From an uncultured Pelagibacteraceae bacterium (GTDB lineage: Bacteria; Pseudomonadota; Alphaproteobacteria; Pelagibacterales; Pelagibacteraceae), in assembly GCA_902557215.1 (NCBI GenBank), contig CACDZM010000009.1, positions 1-40,276 of the forward strand: 40,276 nucleotides of DNA. The letters are read 5' to 3'. The position numbers and the translations under genes are program-made. This document shows positions 8,109 to 14,724 of this stretch, in pieces; the first letter of the stretch is position 1, and each line of letters opens with the position of its first letter. The notes below the pieces were generated by a model. That model ran no database searches, had not been told where the DNA came from, and saw only the letters and a list, made by a program, of their open reading frames with translations.

Positions 8109-9160
8109 TGAAGACCCTGCCCTCCGATATTTCTAGTGTGAACTGAAACAACAACTGTATCTCTGAGAAATCTATCAACAGTGTTTTTATTTCGATTGGT
8201 TAATCCTGATAATTGTCTATTGGCAGCTTCTTTAAAAAAATTATCTTTCGATCTAAATATAATTTTTATATCAACTCCTCTAATATCATACATCCTATCA
8301 TTTATTGATGCATGTTCTGGTGCTGGATAAAAAAAAGAATCTCCAGAACTTTTTATTATCCGACCATTCTCATCAAATGGTATAAACTCCATGTCCTCTA
8401 TGTGATCTCTTATCAGTGCTGGCTCTTCAGTGCACTCATCGCACGTAGTGACCCAACTTCCGTTTTCTGCTGGGGGAAATACGCAGGATGTTTCTATTCT
8501 TTGTTCCCAGCCCTGAATAAGTTTAAAGGCACCATATCTATTTATTTTTTTTATACCACTTGGGGTAACCACATCATCAGTGCCTGTTTTTTTTGCAAAA
8601 TACGTAATTCTGTATTTTTTATATGGCTGTAAAAGATCTTGATCGCTAGCCAAATTAAAGTCCTCATAAACAATTTGAATTTGGTCACAACAAAGATCTT
8701 CTTCACCTGTAACTGCAGATGACCCTCTCGATTCAGTAGATCTATTCGGTCCTAATGTATTTCTTCTTATTACTAATGGGTTATGACTAGTATCAGTATC
8801 AAACGTTGCAGTAGAACTATCATCAAAGCCATCATCAAAAGCTAAATAACTTAGTTTCGGTAACACCATTCCAGGTGAACAACTCATTGGGGCTTCAGCT
8901 GTCTTAGCGGCATATTGAGCAATTTCATGACTTCCAGCATAATATTTAAATCCAGCCATACGAACGTCTCTCATCAACATTGATACTAAATCTCTGCTCG
9001 CTCTGCTTATTTTGGCTTTTTCGCTTACCTGATTGTAAGATTTATTAACTACATCATACGAGGTGTACATTGCAGCCATCATGATAGAAGTGATTATTAT
9101 TCCAATTAATATTTCAATTAAGGACAAGCCAATTATAGATTTTGAAAATTTTTTATTCAT
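8105..9160 (-). CDS. pilW: Minor pilin / pilus assembly protein PilW
   Basis: This is a type IV pseudopilin of 351 residues. The prepilin site is MNKKFSKSIIG|LSLIEILIG, with Glu at +5, and the hydrophobic helix runs to about residue 32. The segment ISRASRDLVSMLMRDVRMAGF is the PilW hallmark. The C-terminal part has a Cys pair (TTCDEC) and the typical late strand RGVDIKIIFRSKD. PilW acts with PilV, PilX, FimT and PilY1 in initiating pilus assembly. It overlaps pilX by four bases and pilV by one, so the set is translationally coupled. PilD should cleave after Gly11. Confidence 0.88.
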   Translation of the reverse strand: MNKKFSKSIIGLSLIEILIGIIITSIMMAAMYTSYDVVNKSYNQVSEKAKISRASRDLVSMLMRDVRMAGFKYYAGSHEIAQYAAKTAEAPMSCSPGMVLPKLSYLAFDDGFDDSSTATFDTDTSHNPLVIRRNTLGPNRSTESRGSSAVTGEEDLCCDQIQIVYEDFNLASDQDLLQPYKKYRITYFAKKTGTDDVVTPSGIKKINRYGAFKLIQGWEQRIETSCVFPPAENGSWVTTCDECTEEPALIRDHIEDMEFIPFDENGRIIKSSGDSFFYPAPEHASINDRMYDIRGVDIKIIFRSKDNFFKEAANRQLSGLTNRNKNTVDRFLRDTVVVSVHTRNIGGQGLQ

Positions 9161-9831
9161 TAATTTTTTAAGAAGTAATCGGTTTGAAAATATAAAAATT
9201 TTCTTTTTTTACCATCGTTCAAATTCATTTGAACTCTCCCAATGTACATTAAATCATCTTTCACATAAGGCTCTTCCACACCGTTAACCAAACGAGTATT
9301 ATCATTTGGCATTCCTTCATCTAAAAACGTTCCTGGATTTTCTGGATCTTCTATTTTCATATTGGAATACGTGCTTGAGATCTTAAAAACTTCTATATTT
9401 TTTTTTTCGTTGGTTCCTTTACAATTCAAATAACTTTTGCTGTTAAGTAATGCTTCCCATTTTCTGGTTTTCATTAAGTGACCGTCCGTTGTAGAATTTC
9501 CGTAAACATTGCCAGTATTTGTTGAGCTTGTTCCTGCACTTGCATTATTACAAAAACCAACCGCTGAGTTGATTTCGGCTTTCCCTTCGTCAGAAGCTAG
9601 AAAATCTGAAAAATTTATTGACCCACCTGCTCTATTTTCATAGCCCATTAAATCCTCAGCAATTAAATTAGTTAAGTAATTTGCCTTTGTTCTTTCTCCA
9701 GATGAGTAAATAGATTGAACTGAATAGTTCGTCATTTGTAAAATAGCAACAAATCCGATACCAATTATTGCAGTTGAAACCAATGCCTCAAGTATTGATA
9801 ATCCTAAAATTTTTTTTACATCTTTTTTCAT
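9160..9831 (-). CDS. pilV: Minor pilin PilV
   Basis: This is a type IV pseudopilin with the prepilin motif KKDVKKILG|LSILEALVSTAIIGIG, Glu at +5 and one hydrophobic helix. The following QMTNYSVQSIYSSGERTKANYLTNLIAEDL matches the PilV helix pattern. I set the start at ATG 9831, giving 223 residues, and not at the upstream ATG 9861. A strong Shine-Dalgarno AAGGTGG (9843-9837) lies five bases before 9831, and this start leaves a normal short leader of nine or ten residues. The longer start would overlap the preceding gene by eight bases. It works with FimT, PilW and PilX at the pilus tip. The cysteines around FCNN and LNCKG may form a disulphide. Confidence 0.86.
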   Translation of the reverse strand: MKKDVKKILGLSILEALVSTAIIGIGFVAILQMTNYSVQSIYSSGERTKANYLTNLIAEDLMGYENRAGGSINFSDFLASDEGKAEINSAVGFCNNASAGTSSTNTGNVYGNSTTDGHLMKTRKWEALLNSKSYLNCKGTNEKKNIEVFKISSTYSNMKIEDPENPGTFLDEGMPNDNTRLVNGVEEPYVKDDLMYIGRVQMNLNDGKKRKFLYFQTDYFLKN

Positions 9832-9836
9832 ATTAA

Positions 9837-9843
9837 CCACCTT
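9837..9843 (-). promoter_or_regulatory. Shine-Dalgarno deciding the pilV start
   Basis: AAGGTGG on the minus strand lies five bases upstream of the ATG at 9831. It favours that start over the ATG at 9861, which has no comparable site. Confidence 0.6.
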
Positions 9844-9853
9844 CATCTTCATC

Positions 9854-10624
9854 TTAGTCATCGTCTTCAGTGGAATCAGTATATGGAAGATCTATCCAAG
9901 TTCCTCCTGAAAATACTCCTTCATCATCATATTCATTATTCATTTTACTAATTGTTACGTTTCCAAATCTGGTCCAATTAACCGTTTTATAAAAATCGTC
10001 GTTTTCCTCGCCACCCTCGGGTACTAGCCAATTATTACCCGTGCCGGGCTGCACGTCTAAGGCGCACCTATCACCAGAAAAGTCTCTCCTACAAACATAT
10101 ATAAAATTTCTTTGAAAGCCTAGATTTAAATCTCCATCTGTATGATAAAACTTTCCACCCTTCGAGAAACAGATTGAGCCCTCATTTATATCAGTCGTGA
10201 CATCCTCTAAGCTTATTTCATAAACATAATTTCCTATATCACCAGGATCAGTAGCGTCTGTATCCCAATAAGGAGAGGTCGGGCTAACAGGACATCGTTC
10301 ATCGCTATTTACGTTCCAACCACTACTTCCATCATTCATTCTTGTAGCAAGGTTTTGCATTGTCATACCTTTTGATTGTACCGTAAGCGCATTATTAGTT
10401 CTCCTGATGAGAACCTGGACAAAGGCAAACGTTCCTCTCTCAATTTGAGCATTAATATTTTTTATTAATGATTGTATTTTCGCTGCGCCCTGTCTAACTT
10501 CTCTTTCTTTTTTCCATTTGGAAAAATTAGGATAGGCAGTTGCTGAAATTATCCCAACGATAACAATAACAACAATTAATTCTAAAAGATTGAAACCTTT
10601 AATGTTCTTTTCCTGCACCAGCAT
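9854..10624 (-). CDS. fimT: FimT/GspH-type minor pseudopilin
   Basis: This is a type IV pseudopilin with the prepilin site QEKNIKG|FNLLELIVVIVIVG, Glu at +5, and the classic early segment ATAYPNFSKWKKEREVRQ. The soluble part fits the GspH/FimT class: Cys residues, with SICFSKGGKFYH and FIYVCRRDFSG segments near the middle. It is long for FimT (256 residues) and has an acidic tail, DSTEDDD. I chose ATG 10624 over TTG 10627 because AGGA lies seven bases upstream. The start lies 26 bases inside the end of pilT, so it is coupled to pilT. FimT homologues can bind DNA during natural transformation; whether this one does cannot be told from sequence alone. Confidence 0.82.
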   Translation of the reverse strand: MLVQEKNIKGFNLLELIVVIVIVGIISATAYPNFSKWKKEREVRQGAAKIQSLIKNINAQIERGTFAFVQVLIRRTNNALTVQSKGMTMQNLATRMNDGSSGWNVNSDERCPVSPTSPYWDTDATDPGDIGNYVYEISLEDVTTDINEGSICFSKGGKFYHTDGDLNLGFQRNFIYVCRRDFSGDRCALDVQPGTGNNWLVPEGGEENDDFYKTVNWTRFGNVTISKMNNEYDDEGVFSGGTWIDLPYTDSTEDDD

Positions 10625-11612
10625 CAATTTTTCCTGCCTTGACTAAATCCTCTAAAGATTTTGCCATTGTGACCATTCCGTCTTTAACGGCAGTTTGCAT
10701 GATGCTGGGTATCTGATGAATTTTTGCTTCTCTAATTAAGTTTTGAATTGGGGCTGTACACTTCATCACTTCAAAAGCACCACAACGACCCTGACCGTCT
10801 TTAGTTTTTAAAAGTCTTTGAGTAACTACCATCTTTAATGAGGTTGAAATTTGCGCTCTAATTTGTGCTTGTTGCTCTGGAGGGAACACATCGATAATTC
10901 TATTAATTGTATTAGGTGCACCACTAGTATGTAGTGTTCCAAATACAAGGTGACCAGTTTCTGCAGCTGTTAGTGCAAGTGAAACTGTTTCCAAATCTCT
11001 CATCTCACCAACAAGAATTACATCTGGATCTTCTCGAAGCGCTGCCTTTAATGCACTTGCGAAAGTTTCTGTTTGTTTACCAACTTCTCTATGTGAAACT
11101 ATACTTTTTAAATCCTTATGAATAAATTCAACAGGATCCTCAACAGTTATGATGTTTGATGTTCTAGTTTTATTAATTTCATTAATAATTGCTGCAAGCG
11201 TAGTTGACTTTCCTGATCCTGTTGGACCAGTAACAAGAACAAGACCTTTGTGCATATCGACTATATCATATAATGATTGCGGTAAATCAAACTGTCCCAT
11301 TTCAGGTATAACACTTTCTACCCTTCTTAACACTGCAGCAGGACCATTGATTGTTTTGTAAAAATTTGCTCTAAATCTTAAACCACTTAATGTAACTGAC
11401 GAGTCTAATTCATGGGTGTCATTAAATCTTTTCATTTCTACCTCATTACAATTAGTAGATATCAAGTCTTGTAAATCTTGGGGTTTGACAACCACATCTG
11501 GAACTTTATGAATTTCTCCAGTTTGGCGAAAGGCAAGTGGCCATCCACTTCTAATGTGAAAATCTGAAATTTTTTTATTATTTTTTGCTAATTCTTCTAA
11601 TTTTTCAAACAT
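10599..11612 (-). CDS. pilT: Type IV pilus retraction ATPase PilT
   Basis: This is a cytoplasmic hexameric ATPase that powers pilus retraction. The 337-residue length is normal. The N-terminal PAS-like domain (1-100) includes DFHIRSGWPLAFRQTGEI. Walker A is GPTGSGKST (129-137), the Asp box TVEDPVEFIH (156-165), Walker B DPDVILVGEMRD (195-206) and the His box HLVFGTLHT (221-229). A PilT-like late motif, PIQNLIREAKIHQIPSIMQT, is near the C-terminus. These separate it from PilB, which is longer and has a tetracysteine zinc site. PilU is the main alternative. It is the first gene of the minor pilin cluster and overlaps fimT by 26 bases. A TATAAT at 11635-11630 is a possible -10, with no good -35. 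Confidence 0.92.
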   Translation of the reverse strand: MFEKLEELAKNNKKISDFHIRSGWPLAFRQTGEIHKVPDVVVKPQDLQDLISTNCNEVEMKRFNDTHELDSSVTLSGLRFRANFYKTINGPAAVLRRVESVIPEMGQFDLPQSLYDIVDMHKGLVLVTGPTGSGKSTTLAAIINEINKTRTSNIITVEDPVEFIHKDLKSIVSHREVGKQTETFASALKAALREDPDVILVGEMRDLETVSLALTAAETGHLVFGTLHTSGAPNTINRIIDVFPPEQQAQIRAQISTSLKMVVTQRLLKTKDGQGRCGAFEVMKCTAPIQNLIREAKIHQIPSIMQTAVKDGMVTMAKSLEDLVKAGKIDAGAGKEH

Positions 11613-11678
11613 TCTGTTATTTATGCATAATTATAATAAAAAACAATATTTTACTTTGATTAAAATAACCAAAATAGG

Positions 11679-13421
11679 TCAATAATTGAATTTAAATTTT
11701 TGCTCACGATTTACCTTCTCATCTAATTGAATACAATATTCTAATCCAATTCCATAAAATTTCTCGGCATAAGCTTTTATCCATGTATCTGTGTCCTGAA
11801 CAAGCTTTATATATGACCGATTGTTATAATTTTCTTGGTAATTTTCAGAATTTTTCCACTTATCAAGTCCACAAAAGTTATAAACACTTGGTTCCCTACT
11901 AAATATATTTTTATACATGCCAGATAAAAAAAAATTTTCTGATAAAAAAACGATTACAAATATCAGTGAAAATATTGATAAATACCTTTTGCTTAACTTA
12001 TTTAAAAGTATCGAAAAAATAAAAATATATAAAGGAAAAATAAAAATGTTATATCCTATGGTCTCTCTTAATAAAAAAATTAGGTTATAAATTATTATTC
12101 CACAAAGGAAAGCTAGTGTTAAATTAAAAAGATTTTTATTTTTAATGCTGATTATACTTAACAAAATTAAAAAGAATAGTGACAGTAAATGTAAGTTTCT
12201 AAAAAAAATCTTAGTATCAATATTGAAAACTGTTGGATTAAATTTTTCATTAAATTCTGCAGATAAATCGTAATGACCTATAGCAGCTTGAAGAAGAGCT
12301 TTAAAAGTCATAATAATACTTACTTCTTTTTGCATTTCAAAAGTGTGAAGACCCATAAACTTAATTGGGTTTAAAAGTCTTAAAAAATTTAATTTATTAA
12401 AAGAGATGATATTTAGAATATCCAAAAATAAGACAATAACTATACATAAAGTAAATCCCGATATAATCATTCCGAGGGACACAATAATTTGATTTCCACT
12501 GACTAATTTATAGTTCGCCAATAATTTTATAAAGAGAAAATAAAATAAACCAAAAAATATAAATACAAATAAATCTTCGTTATGCAAAAACGAAAAGGCA
12601 GGGTCACTAAGTTCTATTAAAAAATTTCTAGATAGTAAATATTGAGACAATAAGTAAAAAATCCCAAAGAGGGTTAAAACTAATTTACATAGTAAAAGTA
12701 GCTTGCTTCTTTTTATCAAATTATTAAGTCTATTTGTTGCTGATAAGTAAGTAATTAAAAACGGTAAAGCTAAAAAAAGAGAAAAAAATAAAAAAATTGC
12801 TTGAATCTTAGCCAACATCGAAAGTGCAAAAAAAACACCCGTCAAAAGAATATATAAAATATTATTTTTATTAAGAAATCTTATTAAAAAATATAATGAA
12901 ACTAAAAACATTAGAACAGCAACTATTTCAGAGCGAAGAACAAATAATAGTTCATAAAATGAAATAAAAAATATAGATAAGGAAACAGATATAAAGCTAA
13001 TAAGTTTAGAAATTTTTAATTCATTTAAAATTTTAAAAATAAATAAAGTTAGTAAAAAAATATAGATAGTATTAATTATTCTTCCAATATAAAAAAGTTT
13101 TTGAAATTCTTTATCTATATTATCTGATTTAAAAACCTCTTGAATTGTAAAATTATCAAAAAAAATTGAACAAATTTTGAAAACTCCACCAAGAATTAAA
13201 AAAGTTGTGTATGCTGGATGATCTCTATATTCTTGCTCAAAACCAGATGAAACTAATAAAGAATTGTAAATAATTTTTATATCTTGGTCCAACATAGCAG
13301 TCCAATGTTGGTTATGCATTTGATAAATATTAAGGCTAAAAAAATAAACAAATAAAATTGAAAAAAATATTTTTGCAGAATTTTCCTTGGTTAGATTTAC
13401 TATAAACGAATTGTTTTTCAT
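11679..13421 (-). CDS. GT-C membrane glycosyltransferase, GT39/ArnT-like
   Basis: The 580-residue polytopic protein has about a dozen hydrophobic helices. It has the layout of lipid-phosphate-sugar-dependent GT-C transferases: after the first helix a periplasmic loop carries MLDQDIKIIYNSLL and then YRDHPAYTTFLI, so acidic and His residues lie where GT39/GT83 enzymes place their catalytic site. ELLFVLRSEIVAVLMF and ALSMLAKIQAIFLF follow the usual later-helix pattern. The donor would be a polyprenyl-phosphate sugar and the acceptor a lipid, polysaccharide or protein; neither can be assigned. It overlaps the next GT-C gene by one base and precedes pilT in the same direction by 66 bases. Pilin or surface glycan modification is therefore possible. 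Base composition is strikingly AT-rich compared with the neighbouring pilus genes. Confidence 0.7.
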   Translation of the reverse strand: MKNNSFIVNLTKENSAKIFFSILFVYFFSLNIYQMHNQHWTAMLDQDIKIIYNSLLVSSGFEQEYRDHPAYTTFLILGGVFKICSIFFDNFTIQEVFKSDNIDKEFQKLFYIGRIINTIYIFLLTLFIFKILNELKISKLISFISVSLSIFFISFYELLFVLRSEIVAVLMFLVSLYFLIRFLNKNNILYILLTGVFFALSMLAKIQAIFLFFSLFLALPFLITYLSATNRLNNLIKRSKLLLLCKLVLTLFGIFYLLSQYLLSRNFLIELSDPAFSFLHNEDLFVFIFFGLFYFLFIKLLANYKLVSGNQIIVSLGMIISGFTLCIVIVLFLDILNIISFNKLNFLRLLNPIKFMGLHTFEMQKEVSIIMTFKALLQAAIGHYDLSAEFNEKFNPTVFNIDTKIFFRNLHLLSLFFLILLSIISIKNKNLFNLTLAFLCGIIIYNLIFLLRETIGYNIFIFPLYIFIFSILLNKLSKRYLSIFSLIFVIVFLSENFFLSGMYKNIFSREPSVYNFCGLDKWKNSENYQENYNNRSYIKLVQDTDTWIKAYAEKFYGIGLEYCIQLDEKVNREQKFKFNY

Positions 13422-14617
13422 TATATTTGTATTTGTCTACTTTTTAATATTTTCAATAAGATAATTGTTAGGGAAGCTAGCAACATTGATATTACAAGAT
13501 TGTCTATAATTGATTTAATTATATTTAAGGTTTCTTTGTTGAAAGACATACTATAATAAAATGTAGCAGGAAATAATAAAAACTTCAAAATGAGTGTTGA
13601 GAACAAAAGTTTCGCAAAAAGACTTTGATTGCTTGCTCTAAATACAAATGGCAATATAAAAAAAATAAATATCTCTCTGTAGATAAAGTTATTTTGCAAA
13701 AGATATGTGGCAATGCATACAATTGCTCCAGTAAAAAACATTCTTTCATTATAGTTTTCAAAACTAAATCTACTTAAAAAGTTGTCATTCCTTAATATCA
13801 GAAAAGATAACAAAAATAACACTGTCATTAAAAATAAACTAAACATTAGTAAATGGACAAAAGAAAATTTTATATTAAGACTTGGAAAGTTAGCAAAATG
13901 TTGGATGCCAAAAGCAAGTTTATAGCTCGGAGTATACTGACTGGCATTTAAAAAAACTTTCTCTAAATTGTTTCTGTCTATAAAAAAAATGAATAAGATC
14001 GTTGAGACAAAAATTGTGAAAAATAATAGGTTTTTTTTATTAATCCCCCTAAAGAAAAAAGCAACTGAAGTTATCAAAGGATAAAACTTTGCTAACGAAA
14101 TTAAAGATATTAAAATAAATTTAATAGTATTCGACTTTAAATAACATACATATATTAATACTAAAAAGATCAATATATCGTTATTAAATCTTTCCATTGC
14201 AAGCAACGTTGCTGGACTAAAAACAAATAAAACATAAAAAAATATCTGTCCAAATTTTTTAAAATTAATGTGAGAAATGATGATAAATAGAAATATTAAA
14301 TTAAAAAAAATTGGCAGGTACAGATTATAAAAATTGTTTAAGTTTTCATGAAATGGTAAAAGTAAAAAGATACTGCCATAAACATGGGCTCTGCCCCAAT
14401 AATCGCAAGAATTATTTAAAAAAACATCATTATCAAGTAATTTACATTTTATGGCAGAAATAATAACGGTCCAATCAGCAAAATAAGATTGTGGTGCCTG
14501 ATCGCTGAAAGGCATTTGAAAAACAAAATATTCATAGAGAATCTTTGGATAGATTAAGAAGAGAATAATTATTGTAAAAAATAAGACTAAAATATTTGTT
14601 TTTAAATTTCTTATCAT
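13421..14617 (-). CDS. GT-C membrane glycosyltransferase, GT87-like (DUF2029)
   Basis: The 398-residue polytopic membrane protein matches the GT87 pattern. Its first extracytoplasmic loop has FSDQAPQSYFADW, and a later helix start has LLAMERFNNDILIFLVL followed by ISLAKFYPLI, equivalent to the conserved R-x-N-x-D and K-x-x-P segments of the DUF2029 family. GT87 members move mannose or arabinose from polyprenyl phosphate in actinobacteria; the sugar here is unknown. I prefer ATG 14617 over TTG 14677 because the extra 20 residues are not typical and 14617 lies right after a good promoter. It overlaps the GT39-like gene by one base, forming a two-gene unit. It is very AT-rich. Confidence 0.66.
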   Translation of the reverse strand: MIRNLKTNILVLFFTIIILFLIYPKILYEYFVFQMPFSDQAPQSYFADWTVIISAIKCKLLDNDVFLNNSCDYWGRAHVYGSIFLLLPFHENLNNFYNLYLPIFFNLIFLFIIISHINFKKFGQIFFYVLFVFSPATLLAMERFNNDILIFLVLIYVCYLKSNTIKFILISLISLAKFYPLITSVAFFFRGINKKNLLFFTIFVSTILFIFFIDRNNLEKVFLNASQYTPSYKLAFGIQHFANFPSLNIKFSFVHLLMFSLFLMTVLFLLSFLILRNDNFLSRFSFENYNERMFFTGAIVCIATYLLQNNFIYREIFIFFILPFVFRASNQSLFAKLLFSTLILKFLLFPATFYYSMSFNKETLNIIKSIIDNLVISMLLASLTIILLKILKSRQIQI

Positions 14618-14622
14618 TGTAA

Positions 14623-14652
14623 AATATAAATAAATTAGGACTAATTTATCAA
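14623..14652 (-). promoter_or_regulatory. Putative promoter with embedded palindromic operator, glycosyltransferase pair
   Basis: On the minus strand TTGATA (14652-14647) and TATATT (14628-14623) are separated by 18 bases, and the ATG at 14617 follows five bases after the -10. The spacer is almost exactly an 18-base perfect palindrome, TAAATTAG-GA-CTAATTTA (14631-14648), the size and shape of a repressor or activator operator. Ten bases of it, GGACTAATTT, recur exactly at 14693-14702 in front of the divergent gene. The binding protein is unknown. Confidence 0.45.
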
Positions 14653-14702
14653 AAAAACATGCTAAATTTTCTATCAATTTGAGTGTATAGATGGACTAAT
14701 TT
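14638..14702. repeat. Exact 10-base direct repeat GGACTAATTT
   Basis: GGACTAATTT occurs at 14638-14647 and 14693-14702, 55 bases apart, in the divergent control region. The first copy forms part of the 18-base palindrome; the second looks like a lone half-site. Spacing near five helical turns would place both on one face of the DNA, as for cooperative binding. Confidence 0.45.
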
Positions 14703-14719
14703 TACATAAAATTGATAGA
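14670..14719. repeat. 11-base perfect inverted repeat before the propeller-barrel gene
   Basis: TCTATCAATTT (14670-14680) and AAATTGATAGA (14709-14719) are exact reverse complements separated by 28 bases. The right arm ends five bases before the ATG at 14725. It could be a looped operator, or a hairpin across the start region if transcription begins upstream of it. A possible promoter for the plus strand inside it is weak (TGGACT, 18 bases, TAGAAT). Confidence 0.45.
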
Positions 14720-14724
14720 ATCTG

